DNA of 64,000 nt from Streptomyces sp. JHA26 (GTDB taxonomy: Bacteria; Actinomycetota; Actinomycetes; Streptomycetales; Streptomycetaceae), in contig NZ_BDJC01000031.1 in the NCBI RefSeq assembly GCF_002005565.1, forward strand, positions 24,393 through 88,392, given 5' to 3'. The notes under the pieces are model-generated. The model did no database searches and was not told the origin of the DNA. It was given only the letters and a program-made list of their open reading frames with translations. Below are positions 25,699 to 34,084 of this stretch, one piece after another. How positions within the stretch are numbered: position 1 is the first letter of the stretch; every line of letters begins with the position of its first letter. The translations under genes were made by a program, and so were the position numbers.

Positions 25699-25820
25699 GG
25701 GGGGACACCTTCCTGGTGCGGTGCGGTGGGTGGTGTGCGGGACGCGAGCGCGTCCCGCACAAGGTTACTGGGTCCGCGGGGCCCCTCCGACAGGCGCATG
25801 ATCCCGCACGGCCCCGTGCG

Positions 25821-26906
25821 TCACTGCCGGATCGCCCAGCCCCGTTCCTTCAGGGCCGCCGTCAGCGCGGCGGCGGCCCTCGGCTCCACCATGAGCTGCA
25901 CCAGACCGGCCTGCTGCCCGGTGGCGTGCTCGATCCGCACGTCCTCGACGTTGACGCCGGCCCGTCCCGCGTCCGCGAAGATGCGGGCGAGCTGTCCCGG
26001 CTGGTCGTCGATGAGGACGACCACGGTCTCGTAGACGCGCGGCGCGGAGCCGTGCTTGCCGGGGACCCGGACCTGGCCGGCGTTGCCGCGGCGCAGGACG
26101 GCCTCGATGCCGGCGCTGCCCTCGCGGCGCTTGTCGTCGTCGGAGGACTGCAGGGAGCGCAGGGCCCGCACCGTCTCCTCCAGGTCGGCGGCGACGTCGT
26201 CGAGCAGGTCGGCGACCGGTCCCGGGTTCGCGGAGAGGATGTCGATCCACATCCGGGGGTCGGAGGCGGCGATCCGGGTCACGTCGCGGATGCCCTGGCC
26301 GCACAGCCGGACGGCGGCCTCCTCGGCGTGCTCCAGGCGGGCGGCGACCATGCTGGAGACCAGGTGGGGCATGTGGGAGACGAGCGCCACGGCGCGGTCG
26401 TGGGCGTCGGCGTCCATCACGACCGGCACGGCCCGGCAGTGCGAGACCAGCTCGAGCGCGAGGTTGAGCACCTCGGTGTCGGTGTCCCGGGTCGGGGTCA
26501 GCACCCACGGGCGGCCCTCGAAGAGGTCGCCGGTGGCGGCCAGCGGGCCGGACTTCTCGCGGCCGGACATGGGGTGGGTGCCGATGTACGCGGAGAGGTC
26601 GAGCCCGCGCGCCTCCAGTTCGCGCCGGGGGCCGCCCTTGACGCTGGCCACGTCGATGTAGCCGCGGGCCAGCCCGCGCTCCATGGCGTCGGCGAGCACG
26701 TCGGCGACCAGGGCCGGCGGGGCGGCGACGACCGCGAGGTCGACGGGCCCCTCGGGGGCCTCGTCGGTGCCGGCGCCGAGGGCGGCGGCGGTACGGGCCT
26801 GCTCGGGGTCGTGGTCGGCGAGGTGCACGACGACACCCCGCCCGGTCAGGGCGAGGGCGGCGGAGGTGCCGATGAGGCCGGTGCCGATGACGAGTGCTGT
26901 TCTCAC
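25821..26906 (-). CDS. tyrA: Prephenate dehydrogenase with C-terminal ACT domain
   Basis: A 361-residue enzyme for tyrosine synthesis, converting prephenate to 4-hydroxyphenylpyruvate. The NAD site is VIGTGLIGTSAALAL. THPMSGREKSGP holds the conserved substrate His and Arg region. The last 75 residues (VYETVVVLIDDQPGQLARIFADAGRAGVNVEDVRIEH) are an ACT domain, probably for feedback by tyrosine. Its GTG start overlaps the aroH stop by four bases, joining the two steps of the pathway. Confidence 0.93.
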   Translation of the reverse strand: MRTALVIGTGLIGTSAALALTGRGVVVHLADHDPEQARTAAALGAGTDEAPEGPVDLAVVAAPPALVADVLADAMERGLARGYIDVASVKGGPRRELEARGLDLSAYIGTHPMSGREKSGPLAATGDLFEGRPWVLTPTRDTDTEVLNLALELVSHCRAVPVVMDADAHDRAVALVSHMPHLVSSMVAARLEHAEEAAVRLCGQGIRDVTRIAASDPRMWIDILSANPGPVADLLDDVAADLEETVRALRSLQSSDDDKRREGSAGIEAVLRRGNAGQVRVPGKHGSAPRVYETVVVLIDDQPGQLARIFADAGRAGVNVEDVRIEHATGQQAGLVQLMVEPRAAAALTAALKERGWAIRQ

Positions 26907-27265
26907 TGGGCGATGTCCTTGCGCAGGGCCGCGGCGGCGCCGAGGTAGACGTGGGAGATCTCGGCGCGGGGCCGGTCGGACTCGATGTGGGCGAGGATCC
27001 GGACGACGCGCGGCATGGCGCCCTCGACGTCCAGTTCCTGGGCGCAGATCAGCGGGACGTCGGTGATGCCGAGCTTGCGGGCGGCGGCGGCCGGGAAGTC
27101 GCTGTGCAGGTCGGGCGTGGCCGTGAACCAGATGCTGATCAGGTCGTCGCCGGTCAGCCCGTTGCGCTCCAGGACGGCGGTCAACAGGGCCGCGACCCGC
27201 TCGTCCATGTGCCCGGCCTCGTCCCGTTCCAGTTGGACGGCGCCCCGGACCGCTCGTACCGCCAC
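26903..27265 (-). CDS. aroH: Chorismate mutase, AroH type
   Basis: A 120-residue trimeric-type chorismate mutase that makes prephenate for TyrA. It aligns by eye with B. subtilis AroH: AVRAVRGAVQLERDE at the start, LISIWFTATPDLHSDFPAAAAR, then PLICAQELDVEGAMPRVVRILAHIE. Active-site Arg (VRGA), Cys/Glu (CAQE) and Arg (RVVRI) are present. The GTG at 27265 follows aggag; the longer open frame to 27379 lacks conservation. Confidence 0.92.
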   Translation of the reverse strand: MAVRAVRGAVQLERDEAGHMDERVAALLTAVLERNGLTGDDLISIWFTATPDLHSDFPAAAARKLGITDVPLICAQELDVEGAMPRVVRILAHIESDRPRAEISHVYLGAAAALRKDIAQ

Positions 27266-27405
27266 GGCATGCTCCTCGCTGACGTGCGTTTCGGCTCTTG
27301 GTCCGTCCAGCGTAGTCAGCCCGCGCCGGGCCGGTGTGCGGCGCCCGTCTCCTGAGACGCTGGTCCCGGTTCTGACCACCGCCCCCTCACTCCTGGAGCG
27401 ACGAC

Positions 27406-27840
<435 letters not shown>

Positions 27841-27863
27841 GGGGTCCGCGTACGCTCCCGGGC

Positions 27864-28607
27864 ATGCACCCCGAGACGCTGGTACGCGACCACACCATCT
27901 ACGCCTGTGTCATGGGTTCGCGCGCCTTCGGACTGGCGACGGAGGACAGCGACACGGACCGCCGGGGCGTCTTCCTCGCCCCGGCCCCGCTGTTCTGGCG
28001 CTTCGAGAAGCCGCCGACCCACGTCGAGGGGCCGGCCGAGGAGCAGTTCGGCTGGGAACTGGAGCGCTTCTGCGAGCTGGCCCTGCGCGCGAACCCGAAC
28101 ATCCTGGAGTGCCTGCACTCCCCGCTCGTGGAGTACGCTGACGCCACCGGCCGCGAACTCCTCGCGCTGCGCGGGGCGTTCCTCTCCCGCCGGGCCCACG
28201 GGACGTTCACCCGGTACGCCCACGGCCAGCGCCGCAAGCTGGACGCCGACGTGCGCACGCACGGCGCCCCGCGCTGGAAGCACGCGATGCACCTGCTGCG
28301 GCTGCTGACGTCGGCCCGCGACCTGCTGCGCACGGGCGTCCTGACGATCGACGTGGGCGAGGCGCGGGAGTCACTGCTCGCCGTGAAGCGCGGCGAGGTG
28401 CCCTGGCCGGAGGTGGACGCCCGGATGGCCCGCCTGGTGGAGGAGAGCGAGCGGGCCGTCCGCCGCAGCCCGCTCCCCGACGAACCGGACCGGCGCCGCG
28501 TGGAGGACTTCCTCGTCCGCGTGCGCCGTGCCTCGGCCCTCCGGGCGGATCCGCACGACGAGGCCGTACGGGGCGTCGTGGGCGGCCGGGACGCCGGGCA
28601 GCGCTGA
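27864..28607 (+). CDS. Nucleotidyltransferase (PF10127/RlaP-like)
   Basis: A 247-residue protein of the polymerase-beta superfamily. The active-site pattern is MGSRAFGLATEDSDTDRRGVF, where Gly-Ser and the D-x-D of SDTD fit the metal-binding site. The rest (ELERFCELALRANPNILECL ... KHAMHLLRLLTSARDLL) matches the RlaP/YcgL-type predicted nucleotidyltransferases. The substrate is unknown. The start ATG lies 23 bp after the Rieske stop, so the two may be cotranscribed. It is convergent with the ADP-ribosylglycohydrolase gene. Confidence 0.8.
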   Translation: MHPETLVRDHTIYACVMGSRAFGLATEDSDTDRRGVFLAPAPLFWRFEKPPTHVEGPAEEQFGWELERFCELALRANPNILECLHSPLVEYADATGRELLALRGAFLSRRAHGTFTRYAHGQRRKLDADVRTHGAPRWKHAMHLLRLLTSARDLLRTGVLTIDVGEARESLLAVKRGEVPWPEVDARMARLVEESERAVRRSPLPDEPDRRRVEDFLVRVRRASALRADPHDEAVRGVVGGRDAGQR

Positions 28608-28700
28608 CGCGGGCCCGCGCCCTCGTCCGGCACCGCGTGCAGCCGCTCCACGTCGGCCCGTACGCGCGCGTGGTCGACGTCCAGGGCGTCGATCATGGGC

Positions 28701-29723
28701 TCAAGCGTCCCAGAGCGCTCCGAGGGCCAGCAGGTCGGCCCGGTACTCGATGCGGTCCGCCCAGTCGGCGGGCCAGGCGTCGGCGCCCAGGTGCGCGCCC
28801 GCGAAGGCGCCCGCGAGGCAGGCGATGGAGTCGGAGTCGCCGGAGGTGCAGGCGCCGCGGCGCAGTGCGGTGAGCGGCTCGTCGACGAAGAGCAGGAAGC
28901 AGAGCAGCCCGGCGGCCATGGCCTCCTCGGCGATCCAGCCCTGGCCGACGGCCAGGCAGGGGTCGGTCTCGGGCGAGACGGTGCGCACCGCCTCCTGGAG
29001 CCGGTCGAGCGTCGCCAGGCACTCGTCCCAGCCGCGGGCGATGAAGTGCTCGGGCGTGGGGTCCTGGGCGCGGGTCCACAGGTCGCCGAGCCAGCGCTCG
29101 TGGTAGCGGGTGCGGTTGTCGTAGGCGTAGGAGCGCAGCCGCCCGACCAGTCCGGTCGGCTCGGCACCCTCGGCGAGCAGCCGGACGGCGTGCGCGGTGA
29201 GGTCGGAGGCGGCGAGCGCGGTGGGGTGGCCGTGGGTGAGCGCGGACTGCAACTGGGCGGCGCCCGCGCGCTGTTCGTCGCTCAGGCCGGGGACGAGTCC
29301 GACCGGTGCGACGCGCATGTTCGCGCCGCAGCCCTTGGAGTGGATCTGGCTGGCGTCCTGCCAGGGACGGTCGCCGCGCTCCAGCAGGTCGCAGGCCCTG
29401 AGGCAGGTGTTGCCCGGGGCCCGGTTGTTCTCCGGCGACCGGTTCCAGGCGATGAACTCCCGCCGTACGGGCTCGGTCATCCCCTCGGGGGTCAGGCTCC
29501 CGCGGTCCAGGGCCGTGCGCAGCCCCTTCCCCAGCGCCAGCGTCATCTGCGTGTCGTCGGTGACGAGCGCGGGGGCGGGCAGCGCCATCTCGCGCCAGGG
29601 GCCGCACTTGGCCAGGATCGAGGGGATGTCGTTGAACTCGGTGGGGAAACCCAGGGCGTCGCCGAGGGCGAGGCCGATGAGCGCTCCGGTGGCGGCGCGC
29701 TTGGTGCCGGGGGTCGTGGTCAT
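28701..29723 (-). CDS. ADP-ribosylglycohydrolase (DraG/ARH family)
   Basis: A 340-residue enzyme that removes ADP-ribose from proteins or small molecules. Family motifs are GLALGDALGFPTEF, ALVTDDTQMTLAL (metal-binding TDD) and CTSGDSDSIACLAGAFAGA (second metal site Asp pair). NMRVAPVGL is the substrate loop. Its ATG overlaps the stop of the upstream Nudix regulator gene by four bases (ATGA), so both are made from one message. That pairing suggests control by ADP-ribose or NAD level. Confidence 0.9.
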   Translation of the reverse strand: MTTTPGTKRAATGALIGLALGDALGFPTEFNDIPSILAKCGPWREMALPAPALVTDDTQMTLALGKGLRTALDRGSLTPEGMTEPVRREFIAWNRSPENNRAPGNTCLRACDLLERGDRPWQDASQIHSKGCGANMRVAPVGLVPGLSDEQRAGAAQLQSALTHGHPTALAASDLTAHAVRLLAEGAEPTGLVGRLRSYAYDNRTRYHERWLGDLWTRAQDPTPEHFIARGWDECLATLDRLQEAVRTVSPETDPCLAVGQGWIAEEAMAAGLLCFLLFVDEPLTALRRGACTSGDSDSIACLAGAFAGAHLGADAWPADWADRIEYRADLLALGALWDA

Positions 29724-30439
29724 GCGGGGCGTCCTTCCCGAGGGGTGCGGAGCAGGGGCGGGTGCAGGGTGGTGGCCGGGCCGGCGCGGTACAGCGCGGC
29801 CGGCTTGCCGCGGCCGCCGGTGAGGCGGGCGGCGCCGGGGACCGCCTCGACGAAGCCGGGGGTGGCGAGGACCTTGCGGCGGAAGTTGGGCCGGTCCAGG
29901 GCCGTGCCCCACACCGTCTCGTAGACCTGCTGGAGCTCGCCGAGCGTGAACTCGGCCGGGCAGAAGGCGGTGGCCAGGCAGGTGTACTCGAGCTTGGCGC
30001 CGACGCGTTCCCGGGCGTCGGCCAGGATCCGGTCGTGGTCGAAGGCGAGGTCGCGGGCGGTGTCGTACGGGACCCAGCGGGCCTCGGCCGCGTCGGTGCC
30101 GGCGTGCGGCTCGGGAGGGTCGGGCAGCAGTGCCGTGAAGGCGACGGACACGACCCGCATCCGGGGGTCCCGGCCGGGCTCGCTGTAGGTCCGCAGCTGC
30201 TCCAGGTGCAGCCCGGTCACGTCCGCGAGGCCCGTCTCCTCGGCCAGCTCCCGGCGGGCCGCCTCCTCCGCCGACTCCTCGGGCAGCAGGAAGCCGCCGG
30301 GCAGGGCCCAGCGGCCGGCGTACGGCTCCTGCCCCCGTTCGACGAGCAGCACGTGCAGCGCGCCCGCGCGGAGCGTGAGGACGGCGAGGTCGACGGTGAC
30401 GGCGAAGGGCTCGAAGGCGTGCTTGTCGTAGCCGGACAC
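29720..30439 (-). CDS. NrtR-like Nudix regulator with winged-helix C-terminus
   Basis: A 239-residue protein. The Nudix domain has a complete box, GGFLLPEESAEEAARRELAEETGL. From about residue 150 follows a winged-helix domain (FTLGELQQVYETVWGTALDRPNFRRKVLATPGFVEA) typical of NrtR, which senses ADP-ribose and represses NAD-related genes. Since the Nudix box is intact, hydrolase activity is not excluded. The GTG start sits below a hairpin that contains its own ribosome binding site and an inverted repeat, so autoregulation is likely. It is coupled to the ADP-ribosylglycohydrolase gene. Confidence 0.82.
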   Translation of the reverse strand: MSGYDKHAFEPFAVTVDLAVLTLRAGALHVLLVERGQEPYAGRWALPGGFLLPEESAEEAARRELAEETGLADVTGLHLEQLRTYSEPGRDPRMRVVSVAFTALLPDPPEPHAGTDAAEARWVPYDTARDLAFDHDRILADARERVGAKLEYTCLATAFCPAEFTLGELQQVYETVWGTALDRPNFRRKVLATPGFVEAVPGAARLTGGRGKPAALYRAGPATTLHPPLLRTPREGRPA

Positions 30440-30443
30440 GGAC

Positions 30444-30487
30444 GGCCACCCCCTTAATAGTCACTCAGACTATAAAAGGGGGTGGCC
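30444..30487 (-). promoter_or_regulatory. Long hairpin with embedded operator upstream of the Nudix regulator
   Basis: A near-perfect inverted repeat of about 19 bp per arm: ggccaccccctt plus atagtc on the left and its complement on the right with one bulge. The centre is ATAGTC-n5-GACTAT (30457-30473), a good dimer operator that would overlap the promoter. Read on the minus strand, the second arm carries the aaggggg ribosome binding site for the GTG at 30439. It lies only 71 bp from the end of rluB, so it may also act as that operon's terminator. Confidence 0.65.
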
Positions 30488-30510
30488 GCCCGTCACAACC
30501 CTTCGGCCTC

Positions 30511-31626
30511 CTAGAGGTCGACCTCCTGCATCAGCATCCCGACCTCCGTGTTGGACAGCCGGCGCAGCCAGCCCGACTTCTGGTCGCCCAGCGTGATCGG
30601 GCCGAACGCGGTGCGCACGAGCTTGTCCACGGGGAAGCCCGCCTCCGCCAGCATCCGGCGGACGATGTGCTTGCGGCCCTCGTGGAGGGTGACCTCGACC
30701 AGGTAGTTCTTGCCGGTCTGCTCCACGACCCGGAAGTGGTCCGCGCGCGCGTACCCGTCCTCCAGCTGGATGCCGTCCTTCAGGCGCTTGCCGAGGTCGC
30801 GCGGGATCGGGCCCACGATGTGCGCGAGGTAGGTCTTCTTCACGCCGTACTTCGGGTGGGTCAGGCGGTGCGCCAGCTCACCGTGGTTGGTGAGCAGGAT
30901 GACGCCCTCGGTCTCGGTGTCGAGCCGGCCGACGTGGAAGAGACGGGTCTCGCGGTTGGTGACGTAGTCGCCGAGGCACTGCCGGCCCTCCGGGTCCTCC
31001 ATGGTGGAGACGACGCCGGCGGGCTTGTTGAGCGAGAAGAACTGGTACGACTGCGTCGCGACGGTCAGGCCGTCGACCTTGACCTCGTCCTTCTCCGGGT
31101 CGACCCGCTTGCCCTGCTCCATGACGATCTCGCCGTTGACCTCGACGCGCGCCTGCTCGATCAGCTCCTCGCAGGCCCGCCGGGAGCCGTATCCGGCGCG
31201 TGCGAGGACCTTCTGCAGCCGCTCGCCCTCCTGCTCGGCGCCCGGGAAGGTCTTGGGCAGCCTGACGTCCTTCTTGCCCGCGTACCGCTCGCGGTTGCGC
31301 TCCTCGGCGCGGGTCTCGTACTCGCGGGACGTCGCCGGGACGCTGCGCCCGCGCTGCAGGGGCTTCTTCGGGCCGCCCTTGGCGCCACCGCGGGCCGCGG
31401 GGCCGCGGCCCGACTTCGGGCCGCCCTGGGTGGCACCGGGGCCCACGTCGTAGCGCCGCTCCTCCGGGCGCGGCTTCCTGGGACGGCCGCCCTGCCTGTC
31501 GTCGCGGTTGTTGCCGGCGCCGCGCTGGTTGCCGCGACCCCCGCTGCTCCCGCCGCGGCCGCCGCTGTTGCCACCACGGCTCCCGCCGTTGTTTCCGCTG
31601 CTGTTCCTGCCGCTGCTGCTTCGCAT
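30511..31626 (-). CDS. rluB: 23S rRNA pseudouridine synthase, RluB/RsuA family
   Basis: A 371-residue enzyme. The first 125 or so residues are a disordered Gly/Ser/Asn/Arg tract. Then come an S4 RNA-binding domain (ERLQKVLARAGYGSRRACEELIEQARVEVNG) and the catalytic domain with HVGRLDTETEGVILLTNHGELAHRLTHP, where the Asp of GRLD is the nucleophile. The ATG overlaps the scpB stop by one base (TGATG). This is the scpA-scpB-rluB order common in Gram-positives. Confidence 0.92.
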   Translation of the reverse strand: MRSSSGRNSSGNNGGSRGGNSGGRGGSSGGRGNQRGAGNNRDDRQGGRPRKPRPEERRYDVGPGATQGGPKSGRGPAARGGAKGGPKKPLQRGRSVPATSREYETRAEERNRERYAGKKDVRLPKTFPGAEQEGERLQKVLARAGYGSRRACEELIEQARVEVNGEIVMEQGKRVDPEKDEVKVDGLTVATQSYQFFSLNKPAGVVSTMEDPEGRQCLGDYVTNRETRLFHVGRLDTETEGVILLTNHGELAHRLTHPKYGVKKTYLAHIVGPIPRDLGKRLKDGIQLEDGYARADHFRVVEQTGKNYLVEVTLHEGRKHIVRRMLAEAGFPVDKLVRTAFGPITLGDQKSGWLRRLSNTEVGMLMQEVDL

Positions 31627-32279
31627 CAAAGTTCCGTCTTGTCGTCTGCGTCCTCGGAATCCGGGGCGTCCGGATCGAACGACGGGACCCCTTCCAGCGT
31701 CTCGGCCTCGATCGCCGCCGCCTCCGGGAGGAAGGGCGCGAGCTCCGGGAGCTCGTCCAGGCCGCGCAGGCCCATCCGCTCCAGGAAGTAGTTCGTCGTC
31801 ACGTACAGGATCGCACCTGTTTCGGGTTCCGTGCCCGCCTCCTCCACCAGCCCCCGCTGGAGGAGGGTGCGCATCACACCGTCGCAGTTCACTCCGCGCA
31901 CCGCGGAGACGCGGCTGCGGCTGACCGGCTGGCGGTAGGCGACCACCGCGAGGGTCTCCAGCGCGGCCTGGGTGAGGCGGGCGTGCCGGCCGTCCAGGAC
32001 GTAGCCCTCGACGGCCGCGGCGTACTCGGGGCGGCTGTAGAAGCGCCAGCCGCCGGCGACGAGCCTGAGCTCGAAACCGCGGCCCTGGGCGGTGTACTCG
32101 TCGGCCAGCTCGCGCAGCGCGTCCGCGATCTGCCGCCTGGGCCGCTGGAGGACCTTCGCGAGGTGCTCCTCGGTCGCGGGTTCGTCGACGACCATGAGGA
32201 CGGCTTCGAGGGCGGGCCCGAGGTCGAGGGCGGCGACGTCGCGCGCGCCCTCCGGGAACGGGGTGGTCTCGTCGCTCAC
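31626..32279 (-). CDS. scpB: Segregation and condensation protein B
   Basis: A 217-residue SMC-complex subunit with two winged-helix domains: ALEAVLMVVDEPATEEHLAKVLQRPRRQIADALRELADEYTAQGRGFELRLVAGGWRFYSRPEY and RLTQAALETLAVVAYRQPVSRSRVSAVRGVNCDGVMRTLLQRGLV. An acidic tail follows. The GTG start overlaps the scpA stop by four bases, as expected for a fixed subunit ratio in the ScpA-ScpB-Smc condensin. Confidence 0.93.
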   Translation of the reverse strand: MSDETTPFPEGARDVAALDLGPALEAVLMVVDEPATEEHLAKVLQRPRRQIADALRELADEYTAQGRGFELRLVAGGWRFYSRPEYAAAVEGYVLDGRHARLTQAALETLAVVAYRQPVSRSRVSAVRGVNCDGVMRTLLQRGLVEEAGTEPETGAILYVTTNYFLERMGLRGLDELPELAPFLPEAAAIEAETLEGVPSFDPDAPDSEDADDKTEL

Positions 32280-33502
32280 GCCTGCTGCTCCTCCTCGGTC
32301 GTCCCGTTCTCCCCGGGCGTCCCGTTCTCCCCGGGCGGCCGGTCGAACTCGTCGGTCACCACCGGCTCGGCCGCCCCGTCCCCGCCGGTCCAGCGCACCA
32401 GCAGGTCGCCGAGCGCGGTCTCCTGGTCGAGCGCGACGGCCCTCTCCCGGTACAGCTCCAGCAAGGCCAGGAAGCGGGCCACGACGGTCAGGGTGTCCTC
32501 GGCGTCCTCGACCAGGACGCCGAAGCCGGCCTCGCCCAGCTCCCGCAGCCGGGCCACGACGATCCGGGCCTGCTCCTGCACGCTGACCAGGGGCGCGTGG
32601 ATGTGCTCGACGTACACCTGCGGCTCGGGCCTGGGCTGCATCGCCTTCACCGCGAGCTCGGCGAAGCCCGCGGGGCCGATGCTGATGACGACCTCGGGCA
32701 GCAGCTCGGCGTGATGGGGTTCCAGGCCGACGGTGCGGGGGTGACGGCGGGCCTCGGCGTCGAGCCGCTCGTTGAAGATCTCCGCGATCTGCTTGTACGC
32801 GCGGTACTGCAGCAGCCGCGCGAAGAGCAGGTCGCGGGCCTCCAGCAGCGCGAGGTCGGCCTCGTCCTCGACCTCGGCGGCGGGCAGCAGCCGAGCCGCC
32901 TTCAGATCGAGCAGGGTGGCGGCGACGACCAGGAACTCGGTCGTCTCGTCCAGGTCCCAGTCCGGTCCCATGGCGCGGATGTGCGCCATGAACTCGTCGG
33001 TCACCTCGGAGAGCGCGACCTCGGTGACGTCCATCCTGTGCTTGGAGATGAGCTGGAGGAGCAGGTCGAAGGGCCCCTCGAAGTTGGCGAGCCGGACCTT
33101 GAAGACCCCGTCGCCCGCGTCCTCGGACGCGTCGTCGGGGTGGTCGTGGGACGCCGCTCCGGGGACGGACGCCTCGGTCCCGCCCCTCGTCGGGACGACC
33201 CGGTCCGCGGGGACGGGCTCCGGTGCCCCCGAGGACGGGCCGGAGGGGCCCTCGGGACCGTCCGGCGCGGTGGTCTCCCGGCCGGCGTGCCCCGTACCGG
33301 GCTCCGCCGCCGTGCCGGGGCCTCGCGGGGCCGCGGGGACCCGGCCCGCCTCGGACGGCGCCTCCACGCCGGGGGCGGGCGGCTCGGTGCCCGGCGTCGC
33401 CTCCTGGGGCGACGGGGCCACCCGTGGCATCCCAGGCCCTCTCCCGAGGGTGCGCCGACGGCCGGCGGGGGCACCGGGGCGGGAAGCGTCGTTCGAGGTC
33501 AT
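32276..33502 (-). CDS. scpA: Segregation and condensation protein A
   Basis: A 408-residue kleisin. The real ScpA domain starts near residue 133 (FKVRLANFEGPFDLLLQLISKHRMDVTEVALSEVTDEFMAHI) and continues with LVVAATLLDLKAARLLP and a C-terminal winged helix (VVARFLALLELYRERAVALDQE). The first 130 residues are a Pro/Gly/Ala-rich disordered extension, making it much longer than the roughly 250 residues of B. subtilis ScpA. The ATG at 33502 has only a weak ggggg nearby; a start nearer the domain cannot be excluded. Confidence 0.92.
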   Translation of the reverse strand: MTSNDASRPGAPAGRRRTLGRGPGMPRVAPSPQEATPGTEPPAPGVEAPSEAGRVPAAPRGPGTAAEPGTGHAGRETTAPDGPEGPSGPSSGAPEPVPADRVVPTRGGTEASVPGAASHDHPDDASEDAGDGVFKVRLANFEGPFDLLLQLISKHRMDVTEVALSEVTDEFMAHIRAMGPDWDLDETTEFLVVAATLLDLKAARLLPAAEVEDEADLALLEARDLLFARLLQYRAYKQIAEIFNERLDAEARRHPRTVGLEPHHAELLPEVVISIGPAGFAELAVKAMQPRPEPQVYVEHIHAPLVSVQEQARIVVARLRELGEAGFGVLVEDAEDTLTVVARFLALLELYRERAVALDQETALGDLLVRWTGGDGAAEPVVTDEFDRPPGENGTPGENGTTEEEQQA

Positions 33503-33520
33503 GACCCCCGCAGGCTACCG

Positions 33521-34084
33521 CTACCGTCCGCGCAGCCGCCGTACGAGGATGCTGGCGTCCCCGCGGCTCTCCAGGTCGGCGAGGACCACGGCGACCGCCT
33601 CGCGGACGATCCGGCCGCGGTCCACGGCCAGCCCGTGCTCGCCCCGGAGCACCAGCCGGGCGTGCTCCAGATCCATGAGCTCCTCGGCGGAGACGTACAC
33701 GGTGATCTTCTCGTCGTGCCGTTCACGGCCGCTGGGCCGCCGTGCGGCGGCCCGGCCGCGCTTGCGGGGCTGGGCGACGGCAGAACCTTCCTGCGCGTCC
33801 GTCCCGGGGTCGGGGCGCCGCGCCGGGCGGTCCGCGCCCCGGCTGCGCGACTCACCGGCCGGGTCCACGTCCGCCGCCGCGTGCTCCGCGCCCCCGCCGT
33901 CACCGCCCTGTGCGGGCACCGACTGCGGCGCGTCCTCGGCGGCCGCCGGGTCGCTCTCCCCCGCCGGAGCCGGTACCCGGGCGTCGCCGCCCGCCGGCCG
34001 CCGCGGGGTGGACGCCTGGAGCGCCATCCCCCCTGTCGTACGGAAGAGTTCGTCGGCCCCCGGCAGACTCACTCGGCGTGACAC
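33521..34084 (-). CDS. Unknown protein between parA and scpA, possible ribbon-helix-helix domain
   Basis: A 187-residue protein. It opens with MSRRVSLPGADELFRTTGG, a compact motif that looks conserved, then about 90 residues of Pro/Ala/Gly disorder with a basic patch (RKRGRAAARRPSGRERHDEK). The C-terminal 65 residues (KITVYVSAEELMDLEHARLVLRGEHGLAVDRGRIVREAVAVVLADLESRG) have the strand-helix-helix pattern of ribbon-helix-helix DNA-binding proteins. The start overlaps parA by 16 bases and the gene ends 18 bp before scpA, so it belongs to the operon. A ParB-like or ParA-partner role is a guess. Confidence 0.65.
   Translation of the reverse strand: MSRRVSLPGADELFRTTGGMALQASTPRRPAGGDARVPAPAGESDPAAAEDAPQSVPAQGGDGGGAEHAAADVDPAGESRSRGADRPARRPDPGTDAQEGSAVAQPRKRGRAAARRPSGRERHDEKITVYVSAEELMDLEHARLVLRGEHGLAVDRGRIVREAVAVVLADLESRGDASILVRRLRGR

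Noticed and set aside
28701..30464. A fusion of the Nudix and glycohydrolase genes in one frame of 587 codons
   Set aside because: The Nudix domain is read in another frame, with its stop overlapping the glycohydrolase ATG; the upstream part of the long frame is a shadow.
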